Of a stretch of 64,000 nt of DNA, positions 1-12,600 are shown piece after piece (within the stretch, counting starts at the first letter, position 1; each line of letters opens with the position of its first letter). Both the position numbers and the translations under genes were made by a program. The notes beneath the pieces are model-generated. The model had not been told where the DNA came from. It made no database searches and saw only the letters and a list, made by a program, of their open reading frames with translations. The stretch is from positions 2,232,001 to 2,296,000 of the forward strand of contig JAGPYM010000002.1 in the NCBI GenBank assembly GCA_020736575.1, in the 5' to 3' direction. Source of the stretch: Thelonectria olida (lineage: Eukaryota > Ascomycota > Sordariomycetes > Hypocreales > Nectriaceae).

Positions 1-3000
1 TGGCGTGACGTCGAGCGGAGAGAAGCGGGGAGATGTTTCGGAAATGGAATGAGAGAGAGCGACTATTTGCACAAAAGAAGGAAGGGACAAAGTATGGAAA
101 GTAAAAAGAAAGAAAGTCGAGAAACAGAGGATCAGGGAAACGGTGTGCAATGTTTGGGTCTGGGGGGTCTTTCGGGGGTGATGGATCAAATGGGTTGTGT
201 GATTTGGCTCACAAAAGTGTGATGCGCGAGGTACTTGGTGCTATTACGGTACAGGCCCGCTGAGGAATTCATTAGGCATTACAGATTATCCCAGGCCCAG
301 ATGGAACAAGGTTGTTTGCTGAGAAAAAGGGCAAAGGGTCCATCATCATCACCAAGTGACTCCTTCTCAGCACCCTGGACTCCTCTCCCTTACCCAGCTT
401 GAGTGTGTACAGGACTAGCGTCCATGGATGGTACTTGTGCTGGCGCAGCAATCTCCCTGCGTCTTCGGGTACCTTGGCATCCGTCTTCACCCATGAAAGT
501 CCACCAACAGCGCTGTGAGATGGTCAAGATTGCCAGAAAACATGAAGCCGGCTACTGTAATTGCGATATGCGCGCCCGGGGGGCCGTCAATCTGGGTCGC
601 TCAAAGCCTTGTCCAAGGGTTACTCAAGGGTTGCTCAAGGTTGAGCCAACCCCGGGGCTCGGAGATGGCTTCAAGGGCGGGCAGCACTAGGGGGGCAGGC
701 AAGAAGACCATCTTGCGTTCGCCGCTTCACCACGGACGGGTTCCAGGGATGCAGCATCCTTCGTAACGTCAAAGTGGCCTAGCTGAAGGGTGCTAGACGG
801 GATGTAATTTGAGAATGGCACTGTTGCGGGGGGGAGTTGAGCAGTTTGTGGTTGGTTAGTGGACCAATCCCTTGGGAGGTTTCTGGGCGGCCGGAAGATA
901 TTTATTAGACGAGGAAGAAGCAGAAGAAGCTCATCAGCTGCTCTCTCAAATATTGTGTTATACTACGTATCCATACTTCATAATTATTTCACGTTAGTGC
1001 TCAGCTGAGGTTGCAACCAGCATTCGTACCTACTACGTACCTAGGATGAGCTGCCCGATGATATGCAGTCAAAGTCAAGGTTGCGCTTGCAAATAACCTC
1101 CCTGATCCACTTGCACTCTCCCTCCCAACCTCCCCCTGGTCACAGTGTGGTTCCGTCTAACATCATCCCTGACGTGTTCCATAACTTCCATTTCCTCCTG
1201 CATGCTTCAACATTGACGTCCAATTGCAATATATCATCTTCAGTTTCCTTCATCAAACGCCGTTCTGCTGCTACCCGCGCTGAGAAGCACTTACAAGACT
1301 TATTTGCCAAGCCCTCCACCGTTCATTGGCAGCTTGCACTCATCCCGTCGGCTTTAATTAATCCTCGCTCCGGCCCGCCCGCCCTTGGTTCATTCGTGTC
1401 CCTCCCTGTCGCTGCTGCGATGAAACATGTCGCCAAGGAGAGACATTCCGACTTACCTTGCATATTTATATTAATTCCTCACATGCGCACACACATACGA
1501 ATACATTCATATGCGAAAGCCGTGCACAAGACACGCGCCCTGGCTCCCGTCTCCCGTGTCCGTCCGAACTCTTTCCATCCTACCCCGCCGCCACGACAAG
1601 CCATTTCCGCCGCCCTCGATTCGCAACGAGTCTCTCCCTTCTCTCACCTTCTCGCTTATTGTCGTTGAGCTGATGCAACTTGCCGACCGGATTGGTTGGC
1701 AGGAAAAAAATTGAATGGATTGACCAAACCATCTTGAGATAGCCTCGAGAGTCAGGCAGCCTCATGCGTCCTACCCCTGCTTGCCCGGCGACCATCTGGA
1801 CTCTTTGCGGCTAGTTCATTACCCCCTGGGTGAATGTGCCCAGCCAACGAAGGGACAAGGAGCAAACCACCACTCAACACTGTATGTTGACATACCCCTT
1901 AGTTACAGTTGACCTTCGCAGTACTTCCAGGATATCGCCGACCATTGCGCGTGACCGAGGGGCAATCGGTCCTCGGGATGCGATTCACCCTCTCTGCGTC
2001 ATTGATGAGATGGCAAATCCCTCGGTGGCTTCGGTATACACGTGGAAGTCGAGAATACCAGCCACGGCATAAGTGGATGCGGCAAGCAGCATAAGAAGCC
2101 TAACCACATCACCTGCGTCTGCATCTCGTCCCGAGCAAACCTGCAATGAGATGCCTCGTGGCCCATGCGTCGAGTCCGGGCTTGCGGAGGCTCATCGACC
2201 AAACACTGCAAATCTACTCGTCAGAGGAGAAAGGACAATCACAGAAAAGGTCACCAGCAAGCCAAGACCCCATCCCTTATGCACGGTGATGGATGCCCTC
2301 CACAGGCACAGACGCAGGTGCATGGCACGGTGCATGAGGTCAACCCAAGTCCAACGACGTGATGATTGCGATGCCACCAGGAAGAATAGCAGCATGAGAT
2401 CTCTAATCAATGCATGTCACTGCCTTCTTGTTAATAAGAAAAGTCATCAGGTGGCAGCATGGCGATGGGCATTTTACACGAATTGACCGTCTGTGCCTTG
2501 CCGCATTTTTCTGTCGCCATGGACAACGAACCATCTGAATGGGACGTCTACAGTCCAGTCAAAAATTACTAAGATCCGCCAATGACGACGCGCCATGAGG
2601 CTCATTATCATCACCTCTCTCTTCGTCTCTTTACGCGCTAACTTACATCGAGCCGAGAAGTACTTTCTCCTCGCCCTAACTCCTTAACTACTACGGATAC
2701 CTACGCGTTGTGATAACTAATTACCTCGATGATGGCGCGGTCCTCTCACGTCGCGACCTGGTCGGGTCTGAGGGAATGTGGCTGCAGGTTCCAAACCGCC
2801 AGATGAAAACCATACCCTAGTCTATGATCCTTTCCTGTGCAGTTCTCTTCCTTTGGGACTATCAACAGGGCTACCACATATCTCACAGGCTAGGGGATGC
2901 CTCGTCCGGGATAGGGCTCAAAAACATGTCCGCAAACCACACCTTGAAACTCGAATTAGGGAACCCTGGCCGCCACCTTGCCATATATGGGACCCTTTCA

Positions 3001-4908
3001 CGATGAAAGGATCGAATCATCACACGATGCTGCGAATGAACCAGAGCATGGGGTGCAAATAGCCGACGCCCGTCTGTTACCATCAGATCTGTGCCCATCA
3101 CGTCCCGCATGAAAAGACTCGGGACTCGGCTGTCTAGGGTTCAACACACTCCCTGGCTTCTTGTGGGGAGACGTTGACGAGGCTTCGACAGGGTCAGGAG
3201 ATGGGATCATAATCCCTGTCCCTCGCCCCTGAGAAGCATGGGTTCACGAGCTGCGATGCCGCGTGCTTGGGCGCTGAGGCTTAGGTTCGCAGCAACGGTT
3301 GAATATCCACGCCTTGTCACGACGTTTCTTCCACCCTTGCTCATCAAAACGGGCGTTGAGTGATGTCCCGAGACATCTCAACCTGAGCTCCAATATTTGA
3401 CCTGCTCTATGAATCCCTCTGCTGAGCGACAGCCGTCTACTTCCCTGTCTCGAACTCCTCTAATCTACCATCAGCACGTGGCTTCATTCATGGCATTGTG
3501 TTCTTATGCATCACAATCTTGGCCTCTATCCTGGTTGCAACATCACCGGTCACAACTCTGTCCGGCTTTCCTCCACCCGGCGATCAGGACCAGGTTTGTT
3601 TGCTCTTCTGCTTCACCTTTGCGCCACGCTCGCAACGGTCGAAAGTTAAGAAATTTGGCCTGTGCATGGGTAACACGGTCAACGCCATCACGCGGCACAG
3701 CCAAGGATCCGCCCTGCAATCCATCCGCCGTCTTGCCGTATCTTTTTTGCTTTTCTACTTTTCCCCTCTCCATTCGATTCTAGTTGAAAGGGGTCAACCA
3801 GTGTGTCGCCAAAGGCCCCAGCAGCCCCCTATGTGATATGTAGGAATGGAGGGAAACACGATGGGTGCCTCGTCTTTGTCAATATTAGATTGTTTCAAAC
3901 AGAGAAACATGGAATTGAAGACTTGTCAGGATAGACAAGTCTAGAACATGACGGGAAAAGTCTAACACGGGTCGTGATATCTCGTCGTTGTGTGAGCCAT
4001 GAAACCACCAAAGTTTAGAGCCTCTAGACAGGCTGGTCCATTCCTCCCGTTCCCTTGTCTCGTTCCCGTGGCTAGTCTCTAGTCTCTGGCCCTTTGGGTC
4101 TTAGGAATCATGTTCTCCAGAAAGGACCCTTAGCTCAAGGGCGGTGGTATTTTGTACTATGGGCTGTCGATATACCTAATCACATCTACGTAGTATGCCA
4201 TATTCCACGCTCCAGTATTACGGAAACAGAAATACGCAAGGTCGCACTCTAGCAACGCGGGTCCACAGTCCCGGGAATCACAACCAAACGTAGGAAAGAC
4301 TTATTTCGTCTCCTCTAACATCCAGGGGGTTCAAGATGGAGAATTGAGATTAGGACAAAGAGCCCTTCTCCCCACATGCATTATCTCTTCCGTACTATGT
4401 ACTCCTCAGCTGACTGACTTGAGTCGAGCCCGGTTACTCTAGGCCAGCCGCTTGTTTCTCGCTTCGAGCTTGTCTCGGACGTCGCAGCTTTTGACTGTCC
4501 CGTGATGTCTGGTTCCATACGTGAGGTATGCTATGATTCGCAGGGATGAGGTTATCCATTCATCACCGAGGCACAAGTACAGGTACTCTTACAAGTCTCT
4601 TCAATACGTAATGCTAGTACAGGTAGCCTAGTGTTAAAAGCTGTGTTACTGGCAATCACGTTCATGGCTCGCTTCATTCTTGATACTAGTTTGCTTCTAC
4701 GATACCTATCTAACATAGGTAGAGAATTCATGTGTTATAAAGTAGTCATCAATGTCGTAGCGTTGTTCTAAACTCCCCTCCCCCAGTCCATTCTTAGCTT
4801 CTCTTGTCCCGATATAAGATTGTCACTGTCATGTAAGTCAATCATCACACGTCTGTACCACGTCAAAACATTTCTACCGTTAGCAATAGCCTCCCAAGTG
4901 TCCTCCTC
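1..4908. other. gene-free stretch, possible leaders or noncoding transcript
   Basis: I see no convincing protein gene here. Open frames reach about 200 codons (1063-1668) but are low in complexity and match no family I know. The first 200 bases are purine-rich on the plus strand, so pyrimidine-rich on the minus strand, which in these fungi is typical of a promoter or leader; a gene transcribed leftwards may begin just outside the window. A second pyrimidine-rich stretch on the plus strand (about 1100-1660) looks like the leader of a rightward transcript, yet no plus-strand coding gene follows. A short 11-bp tandem repeat lies at 614-646. The right end holds the 3' flank of the STK19-like gene. 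Confidence 0.55.
614..646. repeat. short 11-bp tandem repeat, three copies
   Basis: Three adjacent units read CAAGGGTTACT, CAAGGGTTGCT and CAAGGTTGAGC (614-624, 625-635, 636-646). The first two differ at one base; the third is more diverged. It lies in the gene-free left end. I can assign no function. Confidence 0.6.
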
Positions 4909-6003
4909 TTATCCCAAAGCCCTCACTCCTCTCCCCACGCTCCCCGTCTCAAACACCTCGACAACCCCCAACCCGACCGCCTCCCCAAGCATCCACTCCC
5001 ACTCGATCCCCCAAAACTCCTTCCACCGCGTGCCGTACAGCCCGCCGCCCTCGAACCGCTCCCGCAGCCAGCTTTCCGGAGCCTCGCCCCACTTCGTCCG
5101 CCCCAGCGTCTCCCGGAGCCAGTCCACGGCGCCCTTGGCGAGCTTGAGGTACGGCCCGTGGCCGGGGATGGCCAGCCGGAACGCAGCGGGCGAGGCGTCC
5201 GTCGAGGCCGCGTGCGTGAGCGTCGGGGCTCCCCCTCCTCCACCCGCGAGGTGGATGGCGTTGCGGCCACCGACCGCGGAGACGGTGCCCGAGGCGAAGC
5301 GGGAGACGTGCTGAATGGAGGTGAGAGTCGTGCAGTCTTCGGGGCGGAGGTCGAGCGTGGTTGCGGGAACGTTGGACGACGTGCTTGTGATGAAGCCCGC
5401 TCGGATCAGTTCGTCGGCCTGGCTGTCCTCTAGGTCCGTCTTAGATAACGTCTGCGCCGTTGGATTCTCTCTGAGAAACGATCTAAAGTTTCTCTTGGTC
5501 TCCTCCGTCAGCCGTGTCTTGCTGATCATATCGTTCAAGTCGGCCGCCTCGATGAGGGCTTCGCCTATCCAGCCACGACTCTCGACCCTAACTTTCCTCA
5601 AGACACCTTTTCTAGCCAGCTCGGCTATCTCCCGGGTCGTCTTCGACGGCGAAGTCAATACGGCGTTGAGATGTCCGACAATGACGATGGGCGGGCTCGC
5701 AAGTCTGTAGTTGAGCACCTCGGCGGTGCGCGTCGAGTTGAAGCCCTTCGGCGGTGCAGGGCTGAACATACGGGTGCGGATAAAGCGCATTGCTTGAATG
5801 ACGTCTCGCAGTGTCAGCTCTTCCTCTAGCATCCTTGTGACGCCTAAATCGTCGAGTCTCTCCTGGAAGAACTCCTCGGTGTCCTTTGAGTTGCGCTTCT
5901 TGCGAGGAGATGGACCCCCCGTTGGTTGCCTTGCGGACGAGGGCCGTGAAGGCTTGGTGACTCGACTTGAGTTACCAAGGATCGATCGTAGACCTTTCTT
6001 CAT
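4909..6003 (-). CDS. STK19: STK19-like winged-helix protein
   Basis: Single-exon gene of 364 residues. The central part (roughly residues 60-330) resembles the STK19 family, with the signature stretch IVIVGHLNAVLTSPSKTTRE followed by a basic strand and winged-helix-like pattern. STK19 was first called a kinase but is now regarded as a DNA-binding winged-helix protein acting in transcription-coupled repair; no kinase motifs are visible here, which fits. The N-terminus is basic and Ser/Pro-rich (residues 1-45), probably disordered and nuclear. I chose the ATG at 6003 (MKKGLRSILG) because it opens a basic tail typical of nuclear proteins; the frame stays open upstream to 6243 without family-like sequence. 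A Gly-rich insert lies near residue 250. Family assignment is by motif recall, not alignment. Confidence 0.75.
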   Translation of the reverse strand: MKKGLRSILGNSSRVTKPSRPSSARQPTGGPSPRKKRNSKDTEEFFQERLDDLGVTRMLEEELTLRDVIQAMRFIRTRMFSPAPPKGFNSTRTAEVLNYRLASPPIVIVGHLNAVLTSPSKTTREIAELARKGVLRKVRVESRGWIGEALIEAADLNDMISKTRLTEETKRNFRSFLRENPTAQTLSKTDLEDSQADELIRAGFITSTSSNVPATTLDLRPEDCTTLTSIQHVSRFASGTVSAVGGRNAIHLAGGGGGAPTLTHAASTDASPAAFRLAIPGHGPYLKLAKGAVDWLRETLGRTKWGEAPESWLRERFEGGGLYGTRWKEFWGIEWEWMLGEAVGLGVVEVFETGSVGRGVRALG

Positions 6004-6616
6004 TGTCGTGATTGTGGTGTTGTCTTGAGTTCCAAAACCCAACTCCTTGGTGCGTCGTGAACGATGTAGTATACGCCCTTTGAAATAAACGCGGTATTCA
6101 ATCAACCCGTCTAGATGCTCCGAAAAGGGGACAACCCTGAAGACAATAATCCGAGGAGCGAGTAAACACGAAGCCAACCCAACACAGACTCCTTCTCCAC
6201 TGGAAGAAGACAAATTTTTGTCACGATCAAGGTGTTGAGTCAAGGTTGATGCCTATTCTGGTTGCCTCGCTAGTTACCCTACATCGATATAGGGGCATTT
6301 CGCGCTGACTAATCTGATCGCCACTGTGACTGAAACTCGGAGCCGGACTTGACACGATTGAGCTGTCGCGCGGATACTGAAAATACAAGAAGATGTGATA
6401 ACCAGAGGTTAAACGAAGAAAAACTAGATTGGAATGTATGCACATGTAAAAACTATACACAAGACTAGCTCAAGCAAGTCTTGGAGTTCAGATGTGGATC
6501 ATGAGCACTGGCTTGAAGCTTCTTTGTAAACGAGAATTTCATTGTTATTTAATTATTTTGTCATTTTAACTATCCCCTTCCTCGACCATGCGACATTCTT
6601 TATTCCGGTCGAGAGT
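6004..6616. other. intergenic, tandem minus-strand genes
   Basis: This separates the start of the STK19-like gene from the stop of the SulP transporter; both run leftwards. It must hold the STK19 promoter and the transporter 3' flank. The 6370-6560 part is AT-rich. I see no gene or distinct motif. Confidence 0.6.
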
Positions 6617-9600
6617 CTAACCCGCCGTCGTCAAGATGTACGAGGTGATGGCACTCATGCGCTCACTGGTGAGCTTCAGGGACACTCTCAGCAGTTCCCT
6701 GCCAACCTCGGGCTGCTCAGTCTGAATCTTAGCCCACTGGTCCCGGTTCATCAGCCAGACAACACAATCGCTCTCCACTATTGCAGTTGCAGTTCGATCA
6801 GTCTCGGAGAAGAAGGGGAGCTCGCCGCAGGTCGTGCCCGCCACGATGCTCTCACAGAGCCAACCTTGGGGCAGGTCGTATTCAGCACGGATGATGCCCC
6901 GTTCCAACATGTAGAAGCCGCTAGCTTCCTCTCCGCGCCGGAAGAGGACGGTGCCAGCAGGATATTCGCGTCGGGTAAAGTATGAAGTTGCTGGGAACCA
7001 GAAATCCTCGTTCTTGTCGCTGAGGCCTTGAAAGGTCTGGAGCACGAGTCTGAGGGGCTCCTTGAAGCTCATCCACTTGGACGGACGCTGCACATCAACG
7101 CTACTGAGCGCATCTCGGGCAGCCTCGACAAGGTGGTTTCGTCGAGGGGAGTTGAAAGGGGGATCGAATGAGGAGAATTGAGTCGAAGATCTTGCGGGAA
7201 CATCCAAGCTCTGGGCCGAGATGCGCTTCGAAGAAAGCTCTTCTTGTCTCGCATAGAGAGTCTTGAGGAGCTCATTCTCGCAGCTCTCCAATGCAGAGTT
7301 GAGGTCAGGTAGCATCATGACTTCGATTCCGTCACTGCCAAGTCCCACAGCCCTGAGGTTTCGACCAAGCTCACTGTCACAATCGACACCACTCAGAACA
7401 AGAACAACACCCTTGTTGTCCAGAAGCCTGCTGATGGTATTGAACGCCTCACCCGCCGAGTAATCAAGTCCAGAAACGTGCCACATGTCGAGGACCAGGA
7501 ACTGGATGGGCGACTTGGCAAAAGTGCTTTCCTCCAACAGGGCTCGAATCTTCTCCTCGACACTCACAATGGTTCCGAAGAAGAGATAACCGGTCAGCTT
7601 CACGATATAAATCTGTCGTCCCACACGATGCAGATAATGATGCTGCGAGGGATTGCGCCTCACAGTCGAAGTGACAATGTCACCAGAATAGTTTCCACGG
7701 ATAGCCGAAATCCGCGAAGTCTGAAGAATGAGCGATGCAAAAGCTAACAAAATGCCGACTCCGATACCCACCACGAAGTCGTGAATGCCCATGACAAGCA
7801 CAATGACGACCACGGTTATGTACTCGGCGAGCTTGAGCTTCTTGCGGGGCAGCCACAACGCCTCCAACATAAGCTCAAAGCCCAGATCAAAGATGAGGGT
7901 GCCCACCATCATAACAGGGATGAACCCGATGAGCGATGGGCCAATAATCATGACGCCGAACGTGGCGGCGGCTAGCATGTAGCCTGCTAGACGGCTGTTT
8001 CCGCCTGATCGCATGAAGAAGACGGTGTTGGCGTAGACCAAGTAGTTCTGGATACTGCCAAAGCAGCCAGACAGAAAATTGGAATAGCCGTGAAGTCTCA
8101 ACTCTTTGTCCAGATCAGCGTGGTCTTCGCCGCAGTTGAGAGCCAGCGCAGGCACGTTGATGGGGACATGGAGGATTCCGAAGAATGTCAAGGCAAGCAT
8201 GGCAGGGACACACTCGATGACTGCATCCCAGCGCACAAGTTTGAGCTCTGAAGCGATGGTTAAAATACATGCCAGACATGCGACCAAGAGGAGGAGGAGA
8301 CTTACTGAAGAGTGTGTAGAAGTACCACCACGGCTCCCCGGAAGGCGGACCCTGGAAAATCCATCCATGGTCGCGCAGATTGTCCACATCCAAAGCGTCC
8401 AGAGATGTTACAAAAAAGTAAAAGATAAGGGGGATTGCCAGGATATACAGCGGCAAGAAGAACTTGGATGGAATCTTGGACTGTCCATAGAAGAGCAGAA
8501 TGGCCAGCACCAGAGGGACAACCCAGAGTGGTACAGTCGCTGGATCAGTCAACTGCTTCAAGGTATCGAGGTCATACTCGAGACTACCGTCAAGACGAGC
8601 CGAGACCTCGAAACCTGTTGCAACCAAGAACCATCCGACACCACCTATGCATCCAATCAAGATGTGTCGGGGGATAAAGCCCACCATATATCCGACCTTG
8701 AATCGGCCCATCAGATAGAAGACAAGGCCGGTGATCATGGCACTGACGGAATAGGAAACGATAGTGGTGGCTATGATGGCGTCAGGATTGTCTTCCCCAA
8801 TCGTATCAGTAATTCGGAACGCCATGTTGTGGAAGAAGGGCACTACTTCGATCTGTTGGCGTGTTAGTCGATAACGCTGCGAATTGCGCCATAGGCGCTC
8901 ATTCGGAGTCTCACCAATTCAGACCCCACGGCGCCCCTGAAGATGCTGCCCGACGAGAATGTGATTTGTGACACAATTGTGCTAACATAGAAAACAGAGA
9001 TGCCTGCGGAACCCAAGTGCTCAAAGATTGGCTTCCCCAAAGGGAAAAGAATCATGCCTGTCATGTGTTAGCGAATGGTAGAAACGCCGCGGAACAACTC
9101 AACGCACCGTAAGACAATGCGTCCAGAATATTGAGTAAGAGACCAACAGCCACGGCGGGCAAGCATGACATGGGTGCAGCCACAGTGCTGTGCCAAATCG
9201 CCTTGCAATTCCAGCGTTGCGGATTGACGGCGACGGCAACACTATGCGTCATTCGTTCCTCCACCTTGTGGCCGACGTCTACCAAGCCGCTTATCCAAGG
9301 ATGCTTCGATTGAGTCTTCTGGCCCTCTAGGTCGTCCGTGTAGGAGCGCCTGCTGCCCGAGGTCACTCTTGTCAGCAACGGGGTGCGCTCGGTGATGGGC
9401 TCAGTATGGGACCTAGGTTCGGGCTGGTTGTGATCGGCATCGTCGTCTTCGTCGTCTTCGTGATCGGAAGGTTGGTGTTGCGCCATCGACTGGGGAGGCG
9501 AGTCCTTGAGGAGGTGAGCTAGGACCGAGGGCCCAGCGGGCACATCTGTGTCACGCTCGGTCTCTGGCGATGGCGGCTCAGATTCCTCGACAATTGTTTT

Positions 9601-10160
9601 TGAATTGCGCGCATGGTCGACTAGAGAGCAATCGTCGCCGTAATCGGACACGGCAGCTTCGTGGAAGAACGGTCGCGAGCGTAGGAATGCGGGACTCGGG
9701 GCAGCTTGCCCTTCGGAGAGTAGGTATGTCGCAAGCTCTGCCGTGTCTTGACGAATGTTTCGAGCATTTTGAATGCTATCGACGGGAACTGTTTTGCGTG
9801 AGTGAGTTAGCACATTTTTGTTGTTTGATTTCAGGTTTTTTTTTTTTGGAGGAGAGACAAAGTTGGGTGTAAGCCGGCCATGGGAAGATGATGACGGCAC
9901 TTTGCGCACAAGCCAAAAGACATACCCAACAATTCGTCTCGGACAGAACCATGAATGAAGGATCGAATCGGCTCTCTATGACCAGGCACGGAGTTGATGG
10001 ACGTCGGGCGAGCTTGCGTCGTAGTCGTAGAAGTGTGATGCGAACCATGCGAAGGACTGGAGCTGAAATTATCGGTAGGGAGGAGCGGCGGGTGATCGCG
10101 TTGCGAGGTTGAGCTCAATGCCCTCCTCCTCCACGGAACAAAGCCTAATGGCGAAGACAT
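6617..10160 (-). CDS. VSB1: SulP/SLC26 transporter with STAS and cNMP-binding-like domains (Vsb1-like)
   Basis: Five exons: 10160-9926, 9788-9108, 9057-8915, 8852-8306, 8247-6617; the joined frame gives 1078 residues. Residues 1 to about 280 are polar, Ser/Asp-rich and probably cytosolic. The SulP membrane core follows, with the first helix motif DALSYGMI created across the second splice and repeated hydrophobic segments to about residue 760. A STAS domain follows (IQFLVLDMWHVSGLDYSAG), then a C-terminal cyclic-nucleotide-binding-like fold (YPAGTVLFRRGEEASGFYML ... GELPFF). This layout matches yeast YGR125W/Vsb1, a vacuolar protein needed for storing basic amino acids; the old label sulfate transporter is probably wrong for this branch. 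The start at 10160 (MSSPLGF) is chosen over an in-frame ATG at 10328. Intron sizes are 137, 50, 62 and 58 nt, all with good donors and CTAAC-like branch points. Substrate is inferred from the yeast relative. Confidence 0.88.
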
Positions 10161-11172
10161 TGCACCAGCTCCAAGCTCGCAACTGGCCGATGAATGCGAA
10201 GAGCTCCTGCTCGACAACCGGGAAGTGGGATTGGAGCTTGGGGATTGGGGCTTGCTTATTGATGGCGCATGAACGAGCCAGTCAACAGGCACGACGGCTT
10301 TGGAAAACCACAAACAAATTGAAAGCAAGAAACGTCAACAAAATGCAGAATGGATGAAAGTATAACATTCCAAGCTTCAGATAACGGACAGAAGGGCGAG
10401 TGTTCGTGGGGAATGAAGTGACGAAACTCAATGACCCAAGTCTCAGTGGGTCATGGCACCAGCAGCGGGCGCAACCTTTCTTCCTAGGGTGTCATTTTCC
10501 CAGTTATACCGAGGAGTTTAACTAGCAGTAATTAGTATTCTACGTAGGCAGGTTAGTAGGTAGCATTTCGTGCGTAGGACGTGCGTGGGCGCCCAGGTAA
10601 AACCAACTAATGTACAAAGTAGTTCCATCTGCCCTTGTCGAAGAAGATGCGCGAAACCTTGCTTTTGATTCATCAACGTGAACGCCCAAGCCTGCAAGCC
10701 TCCAAGCCCATTTCGCCGTTTCGCATGTGGTCACCCTTGAGACCCAAAGACCGGCCCCGAACCCGCCCCTCCAGTCGCTCCGGAATGGCTCCAGTGGCGC
10801 TCCACTGATGGTTCCCAACTCGCTCATTATTGTGTCACTAAACACTAGTCGGCCGATCTCCCATTGGCTTCTCATAGGTCCGAAGCCTTTTCAGCAGGCC
10901 AGCAATTGCGCCAGCGACTTGCCACCCACGGATGTCGGGGAGATGTTGGCTTCGGGTTTAAATGAAGACCTTGCGAACCCTTGACCTTTCTTCAAAAGGC
11001 AATGAAGCCATACTGCCTGCCGGTCATCTGACTGGGTCACTGTGGGTGGTGCACATATCTTCTCTCCTCGACAGCATTTCGCTGCGATCCTCGCTTGCTC
11101 CGAAAGAGGGCCGAAGAGAAGAAGAGTGGAAGAAGGAAGAAAATATTGACGGGAGCAATTTTTCTTCCCTCT
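10161..11172. other. intergenic: promoter side of the transporter, 3' side of PSF1
   Basis: About 1 kb lying 5' of the transporter gene and 3' of PSF1. Short TACGTAGG/TAGGTAG-like words occur near 10540-10565, a type common in promoters of these fungi. No convincing coding region. Confidence 0.6.
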
Positions 11173-11954
11173 CTACCCCAACTTGTAGAGGTATCCCTGG
11201 GCGATCAGTCGCTCAACGTCTCCCTGCCGAACATAGAACTGGCTATTCTTGGTCAGGGTGATGGCCCTGCAAATCCTTCGTAAGCCATTGTTTCTTGCCA
11301 CCCCGGCTTTCGGCAGATCATGTACTGCACTTACCCATATTCCGTCTGGATTTCACCAGCGTCTTTCAACACTCGGACATCGATAAACAGATCTCGCGGT
11401 GGCTCCAGGCTTCCAGTCAGGTCAATGTCTGTCCATTGACCCTTGAACGCGGCGAGAAGATCGCCGTATTGTCGTACGTATTCCTCCTCTTGCGGACTCA
11501 GACTGCTCGTCGTGTCTCCTGAACCGGCTGCTCCTCCACCTGATGAGCCTGCGGCATCCCGCACCTGCTGGCCTGACAAGTCCACCACATCTGATCCGTT
11601 CCATACGAGCTCTTCCAACTTGTCGGTTCGTGTTCGATGATACGCGAGCAAGCACCGTTTATTCCTTCGCATAGAGAGATGATTCACCAGTAGCGTGCAA
11701 GCTACCGCCTCGTCCTGCGTTGGCTGGAAAGAGCCCTGCCAAGGTTCCAGGAGCTCGTCGTTATCCTTTTGTAAATCCCTTACTTCTCGAGCAACTGCGC
11801 GAACGATTTCGGTCTGGTATGGTGGAAGGTGTGCTAGATTCTGTGTTCGTTTCGCATGGTGAACCTGCAAGGACGAATTGTTAGTCCATGGCCTCGCCAA
11901 AGAGTTTGGAATGCGGGTACCACCAACCAGCTTATTGCCTGAGTCTCCGTACAT
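11173..11954 (-). CDS. PSF1: GINS complex subunit Psf1
   Basis: Three exons: 11954-11928 (27 nt, nine codons), 11864-11335 and 11266-11173, giving 216 residues (family about 200). Psf1 is one of four GINS subunits; with Cdc45 and Mcm2-7 it forms the replicative CMG helicase. The sequence is close to textbook Psf1: MYGDSGNKL then VHHAKRTQNLAHLPPYQ, the core LLVNHLSMRRNKRCLLAYHR, and the family-specific PPRDLFIDVRVLKDAGEIQ followed by the C-terminal B-domain TKNSQFYVRQGDVERLIAQG. The first donor (GTTGGT) is weaker than usual but is the one that rejoins the conserved frame; the frame read through that intron shows unrelated residues. A Gly/Ser-rich linker near residue 140 separates the A and B domains. 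Confidence 0.95.
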
Positions 11955-12600
11955 GATGTAAATATTATCATTCAAATCTCATTAAGAGTTTGTTCGCATA
12001 CATGGGGGTCTGCTTGGATTTCGATGCACAATTGGAGTGCGGGATGAGTCCTATGTTAGGAGAAGGTGGTTCACAGTCAAATCCGATCTCCCAGAGACGA
12101 ACTTTGGAATCGCGTCAATGCAGTCGCGGTGAGTGGTGGATTCCTTCGCGCCTGCCACGAAATGGCTACCCCGCCAAAATATGGGATATATGAATAAGGT
12201 ACATCTTGATACGTACTTGCCAAAATTACCCCTCCTTGATGCCCCTCCGGATCATCGCTGTGCCCAGTCTCCAGCTTGGGGGAATTCGAAAAAGTTTGCA
12301 TGGCTTCAGGGAGAACGTAGTTATCAGGCCACTCCAGGAGCCGAAAAGGTATCAATCACAAGCGACAAACACAAATATTGGACTGGAGTTGCAATCTGCC
12401 ACTCATATCGGCCCTCGATCATTGACCACAGGCATTTTTCTTCATTTCTTCGTAGTCTATGGAGTGGGTGTGAGGGGTAACTTTTAATTTTGTCCCCGTT
12501 CATGACATTCATTCTTCAGACATCATTCCCTTAAGAGTCGTCAAATTTCACCCAGCGTGACGTTTCACATTGATCTAATCCAGCATTAAAGTGCGACCCC
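11955..12600. other. intergenic: PSF1 promoter and eEF1B 3' flank
   Basis: Both neighbours run leftwards. Nothing recognisable apart from short chance open frames on both strands. Confidence 0.6.

Noticed and set aside
1063..1668. 201-codon open frame in the left gene-free stretch
   Set aside because: Low complexity, no conserved pattern, in a pyrimidine-rich leader-like tract.
6004..6243. 80-codon N-terminal extension of the STK19-like protein
   Set aside because: Open but without family-like sequence; the ATG at 6003 starts a plausible basic nuclear tail.
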